From assembly GCF_001660625.3 (NCBI RefSeq), contig NC_030430.2, positions 13,354,227 to 13,418,226 of the forward strand: a stretch of 64,000 nucleotides of DNA. Reading direction: 5' to 3'. Both the position numbers and the translations under genes were made by a program. Source of the stretch: Ictalurus punctatus (lineage: Eukaryota > Chordata > Actinopteri > Siluriformes > Ictaluridae). Positions 34,599-45,499 of this stretch are shown here, in pieces; position 1 is the first letter of the stretch, and each line of letters begins with the position of its first letter. The notes under the pieces were generated by a model. That model searched no databases and was not told the origin of the DNA. It worked only from the letters and a program-made list of their open reading frames with translations.

Positions 34599-35910
34599 AA
34601 ACAAAACAAAACAAAAAAACAAGCTATAGTTATTAGTCGTGTCAGTATTGTTCCAATCAATTGCATGTGGATTTAATTAATAATACTAATTCTATTTAAA
34701 TAATATTGTAACTCCAATGTAGTGATGGATTTGAAGAACTATCCTTTAAACAGGAAACGTGAAATAGGTTGAGCTTCTATGCAAGCTTCCGTGCAGCATG
34801 CTGTTAAATTGCAATAAAACACACACACTGGAGTAAACTGCTGGCCACCCAATCCTGCTTCAGCCTTAATCATTGTTGTCTACATTTCCATGAACTTGCG
34901 GGTTATGCGACTGTAATTAACCTTACTTAGCATAGTTGTGTGGGTAATTTATTGGGCTTTTTGTGTGCCATAATAACTAAATGTTAATTGGAGTCCATAT
35001 GAATCAATTAGGCTTTGGCTCAGAGTGAAAATTAACAGAGCTGATGCAGCGTTTGTGTCAAAGTGGCTGTCGTATCAAGGTTATTAAAATGCTTGCCTTT
35101 GCCCAGATATGTTTAGTAGTTTACACCAGCTTACCAGCTTAGAGCTCTAGGAAGTAAAGTTTATGTGCATATTCAATCACATTTTTAACAGTAATAGATA
35201 AAATTACAGTTATAAAATACCCAGTCCTGCTGTATCTGACAGTCTGGCAAAACAACAAAGCAAATGTATGACAGTGTATTATATTTTAGCATTAATTCTG
35301 AAATCAGTCGAATGTCAAGCCTACAAGACAATCCGAAATTCACAATGCAAAAATACTGCAAAAAATTATATTGTACCAAGTGGAAATATCTTGAATACAA
35401 GTGGATTTATGTAATTATTCTCATTTTCTAATTCTCATTAAAACCACTGTCAGGTGAAATGAATTACATTGATTATCTTATTAAATGGGCAGCTATGAAG
35501 GGGTAACATTGGCATTGTTGGTAAATGTGAGTAAAGAAGGCTGTGAAAATTGTCTATATTGTTTAACCTTTTTATGTTTTGTTAAAAAATTCACAAAAAT
35601 GCTCTTATGGATATCAAACAATTGCAAACACAACAGGTTTATCCAAAAAATGCTTAATGTCCTTCAGAGGGGCAGGTCATGGATAAGCAGGCTTAATATT
35701 CTCAATCACTGCCTACATGTGGCCACTGTCACGTAGTATGCTCACTAAAGAAAACTGCATCAGCAGTGATTCTCACTTTTAATTATTCTCTCTGGTCAGC
35801 GGCACTCAGAGGGAGTGGAAGTAACCAAGCTCTAAATTCTTCCAACCCACTCCATCCAAGCATGCTTGTCCTTTACCTCAGTCCTCCTTCACATACCAAC
35901 TGCCCTTTGC

Positions 35911-35941
<31 letters not shown>

Positions 35942-36029
35942 ACATGAGTTTCCAGTGCTTGATACCAGTTTTCTCTACATTGCTATCTTTGTCTTTGATT
36001 ATAACTGTGCAGTACATTTTAAATTGTTA
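34599..36029. other. Unique stretch with possible conserved element
   Basis: Holds a distinctive non-repetitive block (34870-35110, see findings), an AT-rich middle that may be an old DNA repeat (35440-35700), and the C18(CA)n tract at 35910-35944. No exon seen. Confidence 0.4.
35910..35944. repeat. Compound C18(CA)n tract
   Basis: Eighteen consecutive C pass directly into about eight CA units. Confidence 0.95.
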
Positions 36030-36103
36030 ATAAATTTGTTATAATCAGACGTACAATACATCCTCCGGTCTTGGAATTCCTGACAGAAAACCTTGACGGG
36101 AAA

Positions 36104-36600
36104 ATGGATTTATTGAGTGCTCTGGATTCAGAGTGAAGACATGATGCTGATCTTCATGAGGCTGTTACCAAACAGGGAAGGCTGTTGCATGATCACCAAC
36201 AGGAATTGGTGAGACTAGACTCCAATGCTGTCTTTGATTATCCACCAGAAGGAAGAAAGGGCAGTGAAAGATTGATGTACCTCACAGAAGATTTCTCCAT
36301 AGCTACTGAATATGTACTTTGTTTTTGCATAATTGCTGCTGTTAGCATGGAATGAACCATTGTATGCCATATCCGAATGGGTGGGTTCCATGTGACCTTG
36401 ACTACTACAATGACAGTGTGAGTCTCATTAACATGTCTACAAACCTGGATAATTTCATTCATTTCCATTCACATCAGTTCTTTGCAGAAAGGCAAAGAAG
36501 ACTGGATCTGTGCATCTACTGTGGAGAACCTGGTCAAAGTTTGGAGAGATGCCCTAATTTTCGCTTTTCTCAGAAATATAATCACAAGGTAACAAGGTAA
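36104..36600 (+). pseudogene. Gypsy gag relic with altered zinc knuckle
   Basis: The frame begins MDLLSALDSE and has HEAVTKQGRLLHDHQQEL-type coiled segment. Near 36510 comes the nucleic-acid-binding knuckle CIYCGEPGQSLERC, which keeps the three Cys of the CX2CX4HX4C motif but has Gln at the His position. Stops interrupt the middle. In intact elements gag packages the element RNA. Confidence 0.7.
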
Positions 36601-36659
36601 GCTCCCTTTCATATTCCATCACCAGACAGATTCTTGTGCCCATAACTTTTCATTACATT

Positions 36660-37360
36660 TTCAGCTCTCTTAGACTTTGCATTAGCAAATTTCCTGGCAG
36701 TAGATCTGCTTAACCAACAACAGGTACCCATAGACCCTCTCAAAACACCTATCTTGGTAAAAGCCACTGATGGGAAACCTATCAGTAAGGGTTCTACTGC
36801 ACACATCAATCACCCTATTAGTATTAGGTGTCATTGGCCAAGAGAGGGCTCCCTTCCTCATCATAACATCAACTTCATATAAAGTAGTTCTTGGGTAACC
36901 TTTCTTACAGCTTCGCAACCCCACAATAGACTGGCAGTTAGAACAGATCATGTCCTGGTCAACCTCTTGTAGGGAAAATTGTCTAAAGCTGCCATACAAA
37001 TTTTTATCCTGCTCTACATTCATACAGATTCCCAAGTCTATGCTAGAGGCAGATATCACGTCTGTTATTCTGACCTCTGAGAAGTCTTAGGCACCAACCC
37101 ACCTCAGAATCATATACTCTATGAGAACAGAAATCAAGCTATCCCCTATTTAGACGAGGTTCATCACCAGCTTCAGTTGGGTTTTAGTTTTCAAGAAAAA
37201 ACAAACTAGTCTACGTTGTTGCACAGATTATAGGGGTTTGAACAAGATCATGTAGGCATAAGAGTACCCTCTCTACTTGGTGCTATCAGCTATAGACCCA
37301 CCAAGTAACTCCTGTCATTAACCAAACTTGATCTCATCAGTGCATATAACCTTACTTGGA
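36660..37360 (+). pseudogene. Gypsy protease/RT N-terminal relic
   Basis: The frame contains ALLDFALANFLAVDLLNQQ, where the retropepsin active site should be Asp-Ser/Thr-Gly and is DFA. It is followed by RT motifs in shifting frames, ending with a DYRGLNKIM block (about 37225-37250). Several stops show long decay. Confidence 0.65.
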
Positions 37361-37374
37361 TACACAGGTAAATC

Positions 37375-37740
37375 AATATCAAAAATCTTCTTACACCACA
37401 TTCATCTAGCAGATTTTTAAGATCTTCTGATAGGTTTTTTCTGTATGACCCTCTATCCTGTTTAAAATCTAAGGGGGATAGAGCTTTTTCTGTTGCTGCC
37501 CCTCGTTTATGGAATCAATTGCTACTGGACATCCACCTTGCACGCTCAATTATCATTTTTAAAAAGAGACTGAAAGCATATCTCTTCTCCCAGGCATTTT
37601 AATCAAATGTTTACTATTGTCTATTGTCTGTCTTTATATGGCTTTATTCTGTTTTCTGTTTTCTTTTCTTACTCTGTTCAACACTTTGGTCAGTGTTGCT
37701 GTGTTAAATGTGCTATATAAATAAAATTTACTTACTTACT
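37375..37740 (+). mobile_element. L2-type LINE 3' tail inserted in gypsy RT
   Basis: Encodes the L2 C-terminus (GDRAFSVAAPRLWNQLL, FKKRLKAYLFSQAF) then a 3' UTR with GTGTTAAATGTGCTATATAA and an (ACTT)n tail (37724-37743). It interrupts the gypsy RT between TTGGATACACAG and ACACAAAGGTGATG, so it is younger than that element. The tail repeat differs from the (GAATT)n of the 28.8-kb L2, so it is a different subfamily. Confidence 0.8.
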
Positions 37741-37975
37741 TACACAAAGGTGATGAATAGAAGACAGATATTTTTCACCAATAGGGGACTCTATGTATAC
37801 CTTATAATGCCTTATGAACTCATAAATGCCCCCTCTATGGTCCAAGCATTCGTCAGTGATGCTTTCCATGACATGCTGGATAAACAGATAATGTACTGCA
37901 TATAGATGGCATTCTTCTAAGATGTTCTAAGATGTATACTTGATAACCAAGACAGCACCTACCATGGCAGACATA
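37741..37975 (+). pseudogene. Gypsy RT middle fragment
   Basis: Carries HKGDE, then FFTNRGLYVYLIMPYELIN and APSMVQAFVSDAFHDML (RT blocks before the catalytic YxDD) in the + strand. The catalytic pair itself is degraded (a stop lies in CI*MAFF). Confidence 0.75.
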
Positions 37976-37979
37976 TTTG

Positions 37980-38688
37980 TATGCTCCTCCTGAAACTGCT
38001 GTTATTATTTATTTTAATCCTTACAGTTACTGTAAATGTGCAGAACTCATTGAGAATTAATTCCTCACTGCAGACAGAACCTTTAAATGACAAGATAGCA
38101 TATAGAAGGGAGGTGGCTGATTCCGTGCCATTGTGCCAGAACAATAATCTCTCGTTAAATGCCATCAAAACTAATGAGATGATTGTCAAGCTATAAAAGA
38201 GTCAGGAACAGCACACACCACTATACATAAGTGAAACAGAGGTAGAGAGGGTGAAATTCCTTGATTGTTAACATCAGCGAAGATACTTCCTGAGAATGCT
38301 AAAGAAATGTGCACTTCTACAGAGGTATCTTTGAGAGCAGTCTCACTAGTAGCATCACAGTCTGGTCTGGAAGCTGTGTGTACCACTAGTTACATAATTG
38401 GACTATATTTATATTCATACAATGACAACAAATGTCTCTTTTATTGTACAAGTGCTATTGTCTCGTCATGCTACAGCCTACCTACCTCACATTAGTACTT
38501 GTAGTATATTTCATATCATACTTATAATATGTATATCACACTCCACCTGTACACCACATCCTATAGTGCGATTTCCAACCATTTTATAACACTGTCTGTA
38601 CAGTATTGATGATTTATGATTATCATATTTATAATTGTAAAGTGTAACGGTCTGTTTTACTGTGCATATAACAATAAACACTTGAATT
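37980..38688 (+). mobile_element. CR1/Rex1-like LINE 3' fragment
   Basis: Contains NNNLSLNAIKTNEMIVKL, then SQEQHTPLYISETEVERVKF and TVWSGSCVY-type segments, which match the C-terminal RT region of Rex/CR1-like fish LINEs, with many breaks. It ends with CTGTGCATATAACAATAAAC and TTGAATTTTGAATAA, a short poly(A)-type tail. It separates two parts of the gypsy RT. Confidence 0.65.
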
Positions 38689-39222
38689 TTGAATAACCAC
38701 TTGAAAGTGAAGAAATGTCTTCCACCAGATTTCTATTTCCTAGGCTACATCACTGAAAACCAAGGGTGTCAGATGGATGACCACAAGGTGGCAGCAGTTG
38801 TAGAGTGGCCTGAACCTCATACCATCAAGCATTCCAACATTTTCTGGGATTCACTGGGATTCACTGTGCTCAGATCCATTGCAGTTCCTCTCACTTCCCT
38901 ATTGAAAGGAGGTACAACTAAATTAAAATGGAATTTGGCCACCACACAAGCCTTCAATGATTGCAAAAGAAGGTTCACATTGGCTCCTGTGTTCAAGCAT
39001 CCTGACCCCACATTTACTTTTATTGTGGAGATGGATGAACTGAATACGGATGTAGAAGCCATTCTCTCACACAGAGAAGTAACCCTTCCAAACTCTATCC
39101 ATTTTTCCCACACAACAATTCACCTCCAAACAGTCAAACAATCATTCCATATTGCAAGTGGGCTTTCCCTCAAAACTTGTAAAGGGTGTGTCGAAGTTGT
39201 CACAAGGGTTCACAAAAGATAA
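38689..39222 (+). pseudogene. Gypsy RT connection / RNase H fragment
   Basis: A 177-codon open frame: FLGYITENQGCQMDDHKVAA then VVEWPEPHTIKH (RT thumb/connection), AVPLTSLLKGG, AFNDCKRRFTLAPVFKHPDP, then FIVEMDELNTDVEAILSHRE, the first strand of RNase H where the first catalytic Asp is replaced (EMDE). The frame then decays. Confidence 0.8.
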
Positions 39223-39230
39223 CACTCATA

Positions 39231-40619
39231 AATCATGCAAATACCATACTTTATTGAGGATATGAATCAAGTATTAATACTGCTTCCTATTGTGGAAGAG
39301 AATCACCTAAGGTGTTGATACTTCTTTTTAGGCTATGGAGGATGAAACTCACTCATCTGCTGATACTGTTCTTTACTGAAAATAAGAACATTCACTCAGC
39401 ATTCAGTACTCCCTATAGAGGGTGAAAAATACTCATGGTTCTTATAGTGACCTCTTCATCTGGGACAGTTGGTCTGGTATGATGGGTGGTGGGCACAGAG
39501 GGCCCATTATTAACTATAATTATTGTATAATCATATAATGTATAATTATTGGAATCATGGTCTGTTCAGTCCGTACAGGATTTTACAGATTTTTTTTTTT
39601 TTTGTGATAGTTGTGGCCAAAAATGCTTGATTTTGCTACAGATTTTTTAATTTTTTTATTTTTGATGCAATTTGTGTAGGTTTTTCCTTTTTTTTTCAGA
39701 AAACCACTTGAATTAGAGAAATTGCAATTTTACAAAATTGTTTTGCACAGTCTTTTGCAGTGATGTCTGTTGGTGGCTCAATGCGCATTGTGATGATGTC
39801 ACATGGTACCTTATGTTGATGTCACATGATACGTCTTGGCCCAATTGGGCAGAAATCTGTGGTAATTTAGAAATTACTACATTACTACATTCTGGAGGTA
39901 CTGTCTGTTCAACCAGTTTGTTCACCTACCTCAATAAAACCATATTCTCCATACAATAAATCCTACTGTACTGTAATTTTAACACCAGAGTGTTAAACAT
40001 CAGTGCTGCTACAGTGCTGAGGTCATACTTTACACTCTTCACTCTGCTTTATTGTTGCCCCACATTGCCAAAGTAGGCCTCAATTTCAGACAATAATAGA
40101 CAACCACATATAGGATGCAATGCAGACATTATACAGACCCTTAAGCTTTGTATTTCAAGCTCTGTATGTTGCATTTCTCCTAACAGTTCTTGCATTTGAC
40201 TCACTCCAGCTCTTCTTATCTGCATTCCAACAAAGTAAAGGGACTCTCCTCTCTCCATTGGGATAGCTCAGCAGAGTTTCCTGCCCACATAGTTTATACA
40301 CATAGGTTAAACAAAATAGTTTAGCATTTTCTTTTAGCATTGGTTGAAAGTAAACTTTTGTTTCACTTTTTGTTCTCTCGTTTATCCTCCTATACCTTCT
40401 ATGTTTTTTGGCATACATGCTCCAACACTCACTGTCTAGACTGAGTCTAGTTTCCCTTGTCTAATGGGAAGAACAGAAACAGATAACCAATGAGGAAGAA
40501 TCAATTGGGAGCTAAATTAATTAATCTTTGTCTCTAATTTTTCTCATTCTATAGCCTGTGTTACCAGCACAAGTACTCTAGGTAGTAATAGTACTCTACT
40601 GAGGCATCAGTGTGTCATC

Positions 40620-40620
<1 letters not shown>
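39231..40620. other. Non-coding stretch with an unclassified DNA repeat
   Basis: 39580-39930 contains poly-T runs and a TGCGCATTGTGATGATGTCA block followed by a related GATGTCACATGATACG block, which resemble part of a known type of teleost non-autonomous DNA transposon. No exon is supported elsewhere. Confidence 0.4.

Positions 40621-40690
<70 letters not shown>
40621..40690. repeat. (CA)n microsatellite
   Basis: About 34 CA units, pure. Confidence 0.97.
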
Positions 40691-40691
<1 letters not shown>

Positions 40692-40759
40692 ACTTTCTTT
40701 AGAAAACACCACAGATACTACTGTATACTGTTCCAGTTCAAACTGACTTTCCCCTAATT

Positions 40760-40761
<2 letters not shown>

Positions 40762-40797
<36 letters not shown>
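40762..40797. repeat. (CT)18 microsatellite
   Basis: Pure CT array at the 3' end of the antisense LINE that follows. Confidence 0.96.
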
Positions 40798-40805
<8 letters not shown>

Positions 40806-41290
40806 ATTTCAAAGTATGTTATTGGCATGATTGTTTACACACAATATTGCCAAAGCATCAATACACACAAGAAAAAGCATTTTGAGATGAATTTTGCTGA
40901 AACAGGTGCGTGACTGCCCTCTCCCAGTAGCACCTACATTTGGTTTGTTTCTGATAGATTGGAAAACTGTAGTAAGAGATTAAGAATTTTTCTAAGTATT
41001 TTTCTCTTGTGTTACGAAAGGCATCACAATGAAGGGGAAAGTGTGCCTCGCTCTCAACCTCACCAGTCTTACAGTGACAGCACACGCTTTTTTCCTTTGC
41101 TTGTGTCTGCCTTTCGCTATGGTCAGGCTGTGATCACTGAGCTTGTATTTTGTAAAGATCAATCTCTGTTTCCTATCTCTGATGCGGAAGAGGTATTTTG
41201 CAAGGTTGTACTTTCTGTTTAGGGCCCAATAATGTTGTAGTTTACTTTGGTTTTTACTTCCGCTTTCCCAGTGGTCCAAATATGCATTTT
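40798..41290 (-). mobile_element. LINE ORF2 C-terminus, antisense
   Basis: Minus strand: KLQHYWALNRKYNLAKYLF, RDRKQRLIFTKYKLSDHSL and the cysteine-rich CCHCKTGEVESEAHFPLHC motif, in two frames (41279-40992 and 41085-40858). The tail region has TTATTGGCATG and TATTGCCAAAGCATC in antisense/sense form, typical of the 3' UTR of a common fish LINE. I cannot place it in a named clade. The 5' part is missing. Confidence 0.7.
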
Positions 41291-42054
41291 AACATGGCTT
41301 TTATGATTTGGTTTATTGAAATTTGGTTTTGTTTAGTTGAGCTGGTCTGAAACTGATTGTTAGATGTTTGTAATTTTCAAAGCCAGCTGACAGTGGGGAC
41401 TGGTTTTAGATCTTAGCTCTTGGGTTTTAAGTGTTTCATTTTGAAGTGTATTGGGGAACTTAATTTAAGGTGAGTCCAGAGTTTAAGAGATTGTTTTTGA
41501 ATATGTACAATAAGGGATATCTCCCTAATTCAGCTCTGCATGTGTTAATTGGTATTGGTGTGTGTGTTTTCTCCCTCTCTCCTATCCAGTTTCAGGTTCC
41601 AATCAGGGTTTGGTGTTGTGTGTTGGTTTTTTTGTTTGTTTGTTTTATTTTTTATATTATTATTTTTTTACACTGCGTAATGCCTAACTTTTACCCTTTC
41701 TCTGTGTGTATTAAGCAGCAGAACAACTTAAGTTCTGCAAAGCAACAAAACCAAAACATAAATTTAATTCTAGAACAATCGGCAGTATGAAAACTCAGCA
41801 ATTACACAATGCTTGACAGCACAGTGACATTGGCCTTGCATTAACCCAATGCTAATGATGCCAGGGTATTATTCTTACAGTCAACACACATTTTAGAAAT
41901 TTTAAATAAGCCATTGAACTTTATAAGTGTCAGCTGAAACTGTATGCAGTAGACCTAATCAACAAATCAATAAACACCCTGATTATTCCCCCATTTTTCA
42001 CACTTCTGTCACTCTTTCCTCATTATTATCTGAGGAAGCAGTTGCTCTTCTAAC
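41291..42054. other. Non-coding stretch
   Basis: AT-rich sequence, with no exon or repeat signature I can support. Confidence 0.45.
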
Positions 42055-42761
42055 AGTCCCCAATGTGTATTCTATTCAGTTCAATGTTATTTGTATAGCA
42101 CTTTTAACATGTACATTGTCTCAAAGCAGCCTTACAGAAACATATAAACACAGGACACAAATTTTAAATGTGTGAATTTATCCCTAATGAGCAAGCCAGT
42201 GGCGACAGTGGCAAGGAAAAACTCCCTAAGATGATATGAGGAAGAAACCTTGAAAGGAACCAGACTCAAAAGGGAACCCATTCTCATCTGGGTAACAGGG
42301 GATAGTGTGAAAATAAAGGGAAGTTCATTATGGTTTTTATATGAAGTCTGTTTTGTTGAACTAAACCACTGTTCACTAAAGGAGACTTAAGTACAAAACT
42401 GTATGTGGTAATTTCTTTCTTAGGCCATAGCAGCAACCGTAGTTCAAGCACCACATTGCAACTATACATGTGAAATTGAGGTCCAAGCATCCTCCACAAT
42501 CTCCAGGCTGCACTGCTTGGGATTGTCCTCAGTAGCAGAATGTAGCCACCAGTTGATGAGAGCTTCAACCAGAGGTAGGGCATCAGGATGGATCAGGCAG
42601 GTCCGGAGAGCAGAAAGGGTCAGGATCACTGGCATCTCCATAATATCATTTGTAATTCGACAGAAGGAGAGAGGGAGAGGGAGGTAAAGAGAGGGAGAGA
42701 TTGTTAGGTATGCTTACAATACCATGATGGATAAGACTGTGTACTTTGTATAAAAGAAAGT

Positions 42762-44475
42762 CTATTCATGGTAAGCTTGATTAAACAAATATGTTTTCAG
42801 CCTGGACTTAGACACTGAGTCTGTGTCTGAGTCCCCAACACTAATTGGAAGGCTGTTCCATAACTGTGGGGCTTTGTAGGAGAAAGCTCTTCCCCCTGGT
42901 GTAGCCTTCACTATTCGAGGTACCAACAAATAGCCTGCACCTTTTGATTGAAGTAGGTGTAGCAGATCATAAAAACAAAAGTTCACTCAGGTATTGTGAC
43001 GTGAGACCATTCAGTGCTTTATAGGTCAATAGTAGTATTTTATAATCAATGCGAAATTTTACTGGGAGCCAATGCAGTGTGGATAAGATAGGGGTGATGT
43101 GGTCATACTTTTTAGTTCTAGTAAGAGTCTAGTAGACTCTTGCAGCTGCATTCTGGACTAACTGGGGCTTGCTTATGCACCTACTGGAACATCCAGACAG
43201 TAAGGCATTGCAGTAATCCAGCCTTGAAAAAAGCCTGAACTAATTTTTCTGCATCATGTAGTGACAATATATTTCTTATCTTAGAAATATTTCTGAGATG
43301 AAAGAAGGTTAACCTAGTAATATTATCTACATGAGCGTCAAATGAAAGACTGGGGTCAATAATCACACCAAGGTCTTTTACTGCTGCACATGATGAAAAA
43401 GAAAGGCCATCCAGAGTTACTATGTAATCAGAAAGCTTACTTCTAGCTGCATATGCTCCTAGTACAAGACATTTCTGTGTTGTCAGAATTAAGTAGAAAG
43501 AAGTTAATAAGTATACAATGTCTAATGTTCTTTACACATTCCTCAGCTTTATTAACCAGGTGTCTGTTGTCTGGCTTTGCTGAAATATACTGTTGTATGT
43601 CATCAGCATAACAGTGGAAGCTAATTCCATGTTTACGAATAATTTGACCCAGAGGTAGCATAATGAAATGAAATTAGTTCAGCCTCTCTAAGGGGAGCGA
43701 AACATTCTAATCGTTGATCTGATACTGCTATATTTTCATCTGCAGGGTTAGTTGTAAGATTGCCTGATTTTAAATTAATAGTCTGAATTTCACATCTAAT
43801 ATTTTCAACTCGAATGAAAAAATTCATGAAGTCATCACTACTATATAATGATTGTGTGCCTGTTCTGTGGTAGACTTATTCCTAGTTAATTTTCCTACAG
43901 TGTTGAATAGAAATCTGGGATTGTTTTTGTTTTCTTCTATTATGGTGGAGAGACAGACTGATCTAGCAGCACTAAGAGATTTTCTGTAGTTCAGAAGGCT
44001 CTCCTTCCATGCTGTTTGAAATACTACCAATTTGGTTTGATGCCATTTACGTTCTAATTGTTGAATGTCATTTACATTCTAATTGTCTGTTTTAAGGTAC
44101 ATGTTTGATCTTCATACCAGGGTGCTAGCCTTTTCTCTCTATTTACAGTGGGGGAAATAACTATTGAATGCAGCAACATTTTTTTTAGTAAATATATTTC
44201 CAAAATATAAAAGCAAAGAATTCCCCCAAGACCTTCACAACCTTATTGTTGTAAAACATATTGATGGAATCAGATGAGATAATGGTCTGATACAACTTCA
44301 GACTGCGGAAGTGTTACTATACATTCTCGTATGTTAGTATAAGGTCAAGAGTGTGACCACCATTGTGAGTGGGTCCTATTACGTTCAGATTGACCCCTAC
44401 TGACTCTAGAATAGATACAACCGCTGTTCTCAGAGGGTCTTTTGGGTGATCAAAATGAATATTAAAAATCCCCAA
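42762..44475 (-). pseudogene. L2 endonuclease/RT ORF2 pieces, degenerate
   Basis: Order on minus: GDFNIHFDHPKDPLRTAV (endonuclease), GPTHNGGHTLDLIL, a Tc1 insertion, SLSAARSVCLSTIIEENKNN (spacer before RT), YADDIQQYISAKPDNRH (active site), PSLSFDAHVDNITRLTFFHL, and SRLKTYLFNQAYHE at 42780-42770. It has the same fold and motifs as the 28.8-kb L2 but is older. Confidence 0.85.
44146..44275 (+). mobile_element. Tc1 fragment nested in the antisense L2
   Basis: Starts after TA with CAGTGGGGGAAATAACTATT, then jumps to ACCTTCACAACCTTATTGTT and ATTGATGGAATC, identical in layout to the 49747 copy with about 260 bases deleted. L2 sequence resumes on both sides (endonuclease to the right, RT to the left), so the Tc1 scrap inserted later. 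Confidence 0.85.
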
Positions 44476-44599
44476 TGAATAATGCTTTGTCTACAGAAAC
44501 AATAAGGTTTGAAATTACTTGTTTTTTTGTGGCTACATACGTTATACTAGTATAAAGAACTTCAAAGAGTTGAATTTATGACTAGGTTTTTGTGTGACG

Positions 44600-45300
44600 C
44601 CAGGAGTTCCTCTCCGAGTCTACTGGGGTGAAAGCCATCAGCACGAAACAACCTAAGATGCTCCCAGAACAGATTCCAATTATTAACAAAGAGCAGATTC
44701 TGTTCATTACGGCATGATATTAACCATTCATTTAATGCAAAGCGTCTACTGAACCTTTTACATGTATATCTCTACGTGGGGAGATGTCCAGACACGATGA
44801 TCTTCGTCACGGGCGATTTGCGTCGTACCATCTCCATCAGTCCCACTTCAGGATTTCAGTCTGTCACAGCATGATGTCATTCACCGAAGCATGCAACTAT
44901 TTTTTTGGGGGGAGTTTGGGAATCCAGGGCAGAACCCAGATGCTCTTGTCATTCTTCAGGATCGCTGGTACCTGTGCAGTGACATCAAGAACACGAGCTC
45001 CAGAAAAACAATATGTGCGCACCTTTAGATAAGGTGATGCAGACTTTCTGACAAATGGAGTCTCCGATGATCATGGTGTTTGGTTTGGTCTCACGGAGAG
45101 GAGCAAAATGGTTCTTGGTGGAGTTCTCGAAGACTGGGAGAGGTCTTTGCCCGGGGACTGACCTGCACCTTCCGCTGCTGGTGCACCCAAGGTCCATGGT
45201 GTGTCAGTGCCAGAGTGATGGAGACCTGGGCTGGATATGTCCTAGGTGCACAGAGAAACACACAGCTTCGAGTGCTGCGAGTGATAGTACCATGCTGCAT
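44600..45300 (-). pseudogene. L2 ORF1 with esterase-like domain, degenerate
   Basis: The minus frame 45197-44985 has FAPLRETKPNTMIIGDSICQ, with Ser in the GDSI of block I of SGNH-type esterases. Further on, in other frames, GARVLDVTAQVPAIL and a His-containing block (rc of 44621-44640) follow. Fish L2 elements are known to carry an esterase-like ORF1 of unclear role. The reading frame changes at least twice, so no product is expected. Confidence 0.75.
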
Positions 45301-45499
45301 GCTTACCTTTTTATGGGCGATAGCATGGGCTGTTTCTAGTGCGGTTCTTCGCTCATGCAGCTGGGCCTGCTTGTCAAGTAGGTCGCCGATCTGTTACTCC
45401 ATGACATCCAATTCCAACTGCACCATGTATAACTTAAGCGAGTCCTCATCCGTGCTCAAAGGTGGAGAAACAACCAACATATTTGCCTTTATAAACAGT

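Larger units (their letters stand above)
36030..39230 (+). mobile_element. Decayed Ty3/gypsy element split by two LINE insertions
   Basis: The order is a possible LTR end (TTGGAATTCCTGACA, ending 36084), gag (from ATG 36104), a zinc-knuckle relic, protease and RT relic (36660-37360), L2 tail insertion (37375-37740), more RT (37741-37975), CR1/Rex-like tail insertion (37980-38688), then RT connection and RNase H start (38689-39222). The outer pieces read as one pol gene once the two insertions are mentally excised. Every segment has stops or frameshifts, and integrase and the right LTR are not seen. Confidence 0.8.
42055..45340 (-). mobile_element. Long decayed L2-type LINE, antisense, with ORF1, endonuclease and RT
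   Basis: On the minus strand from 45340 to 42055: ORF1 with RPLPVFENSTKNHF, the SGNH-esterase signature MIIGDSICQ (about 45070-45050) and a late DGF/AFHPS-type block (about 44640-44620). Then the apurinic-type endonuclease C-terminus with ALFIGDFNIHFDHP and SVGVNLNVIGPTHNGGHTLD. Then, after a nested Tc1 scrap (44146-44275), a WKESLLNYRKSLSAARS block, RT with HCYADDIQQYI (about 43600), and a C-terminus with PQLWNSLPISV. The 3' UTR runs to 42055. Stops and frameshifts occur throughout. Confidence 0.9.
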
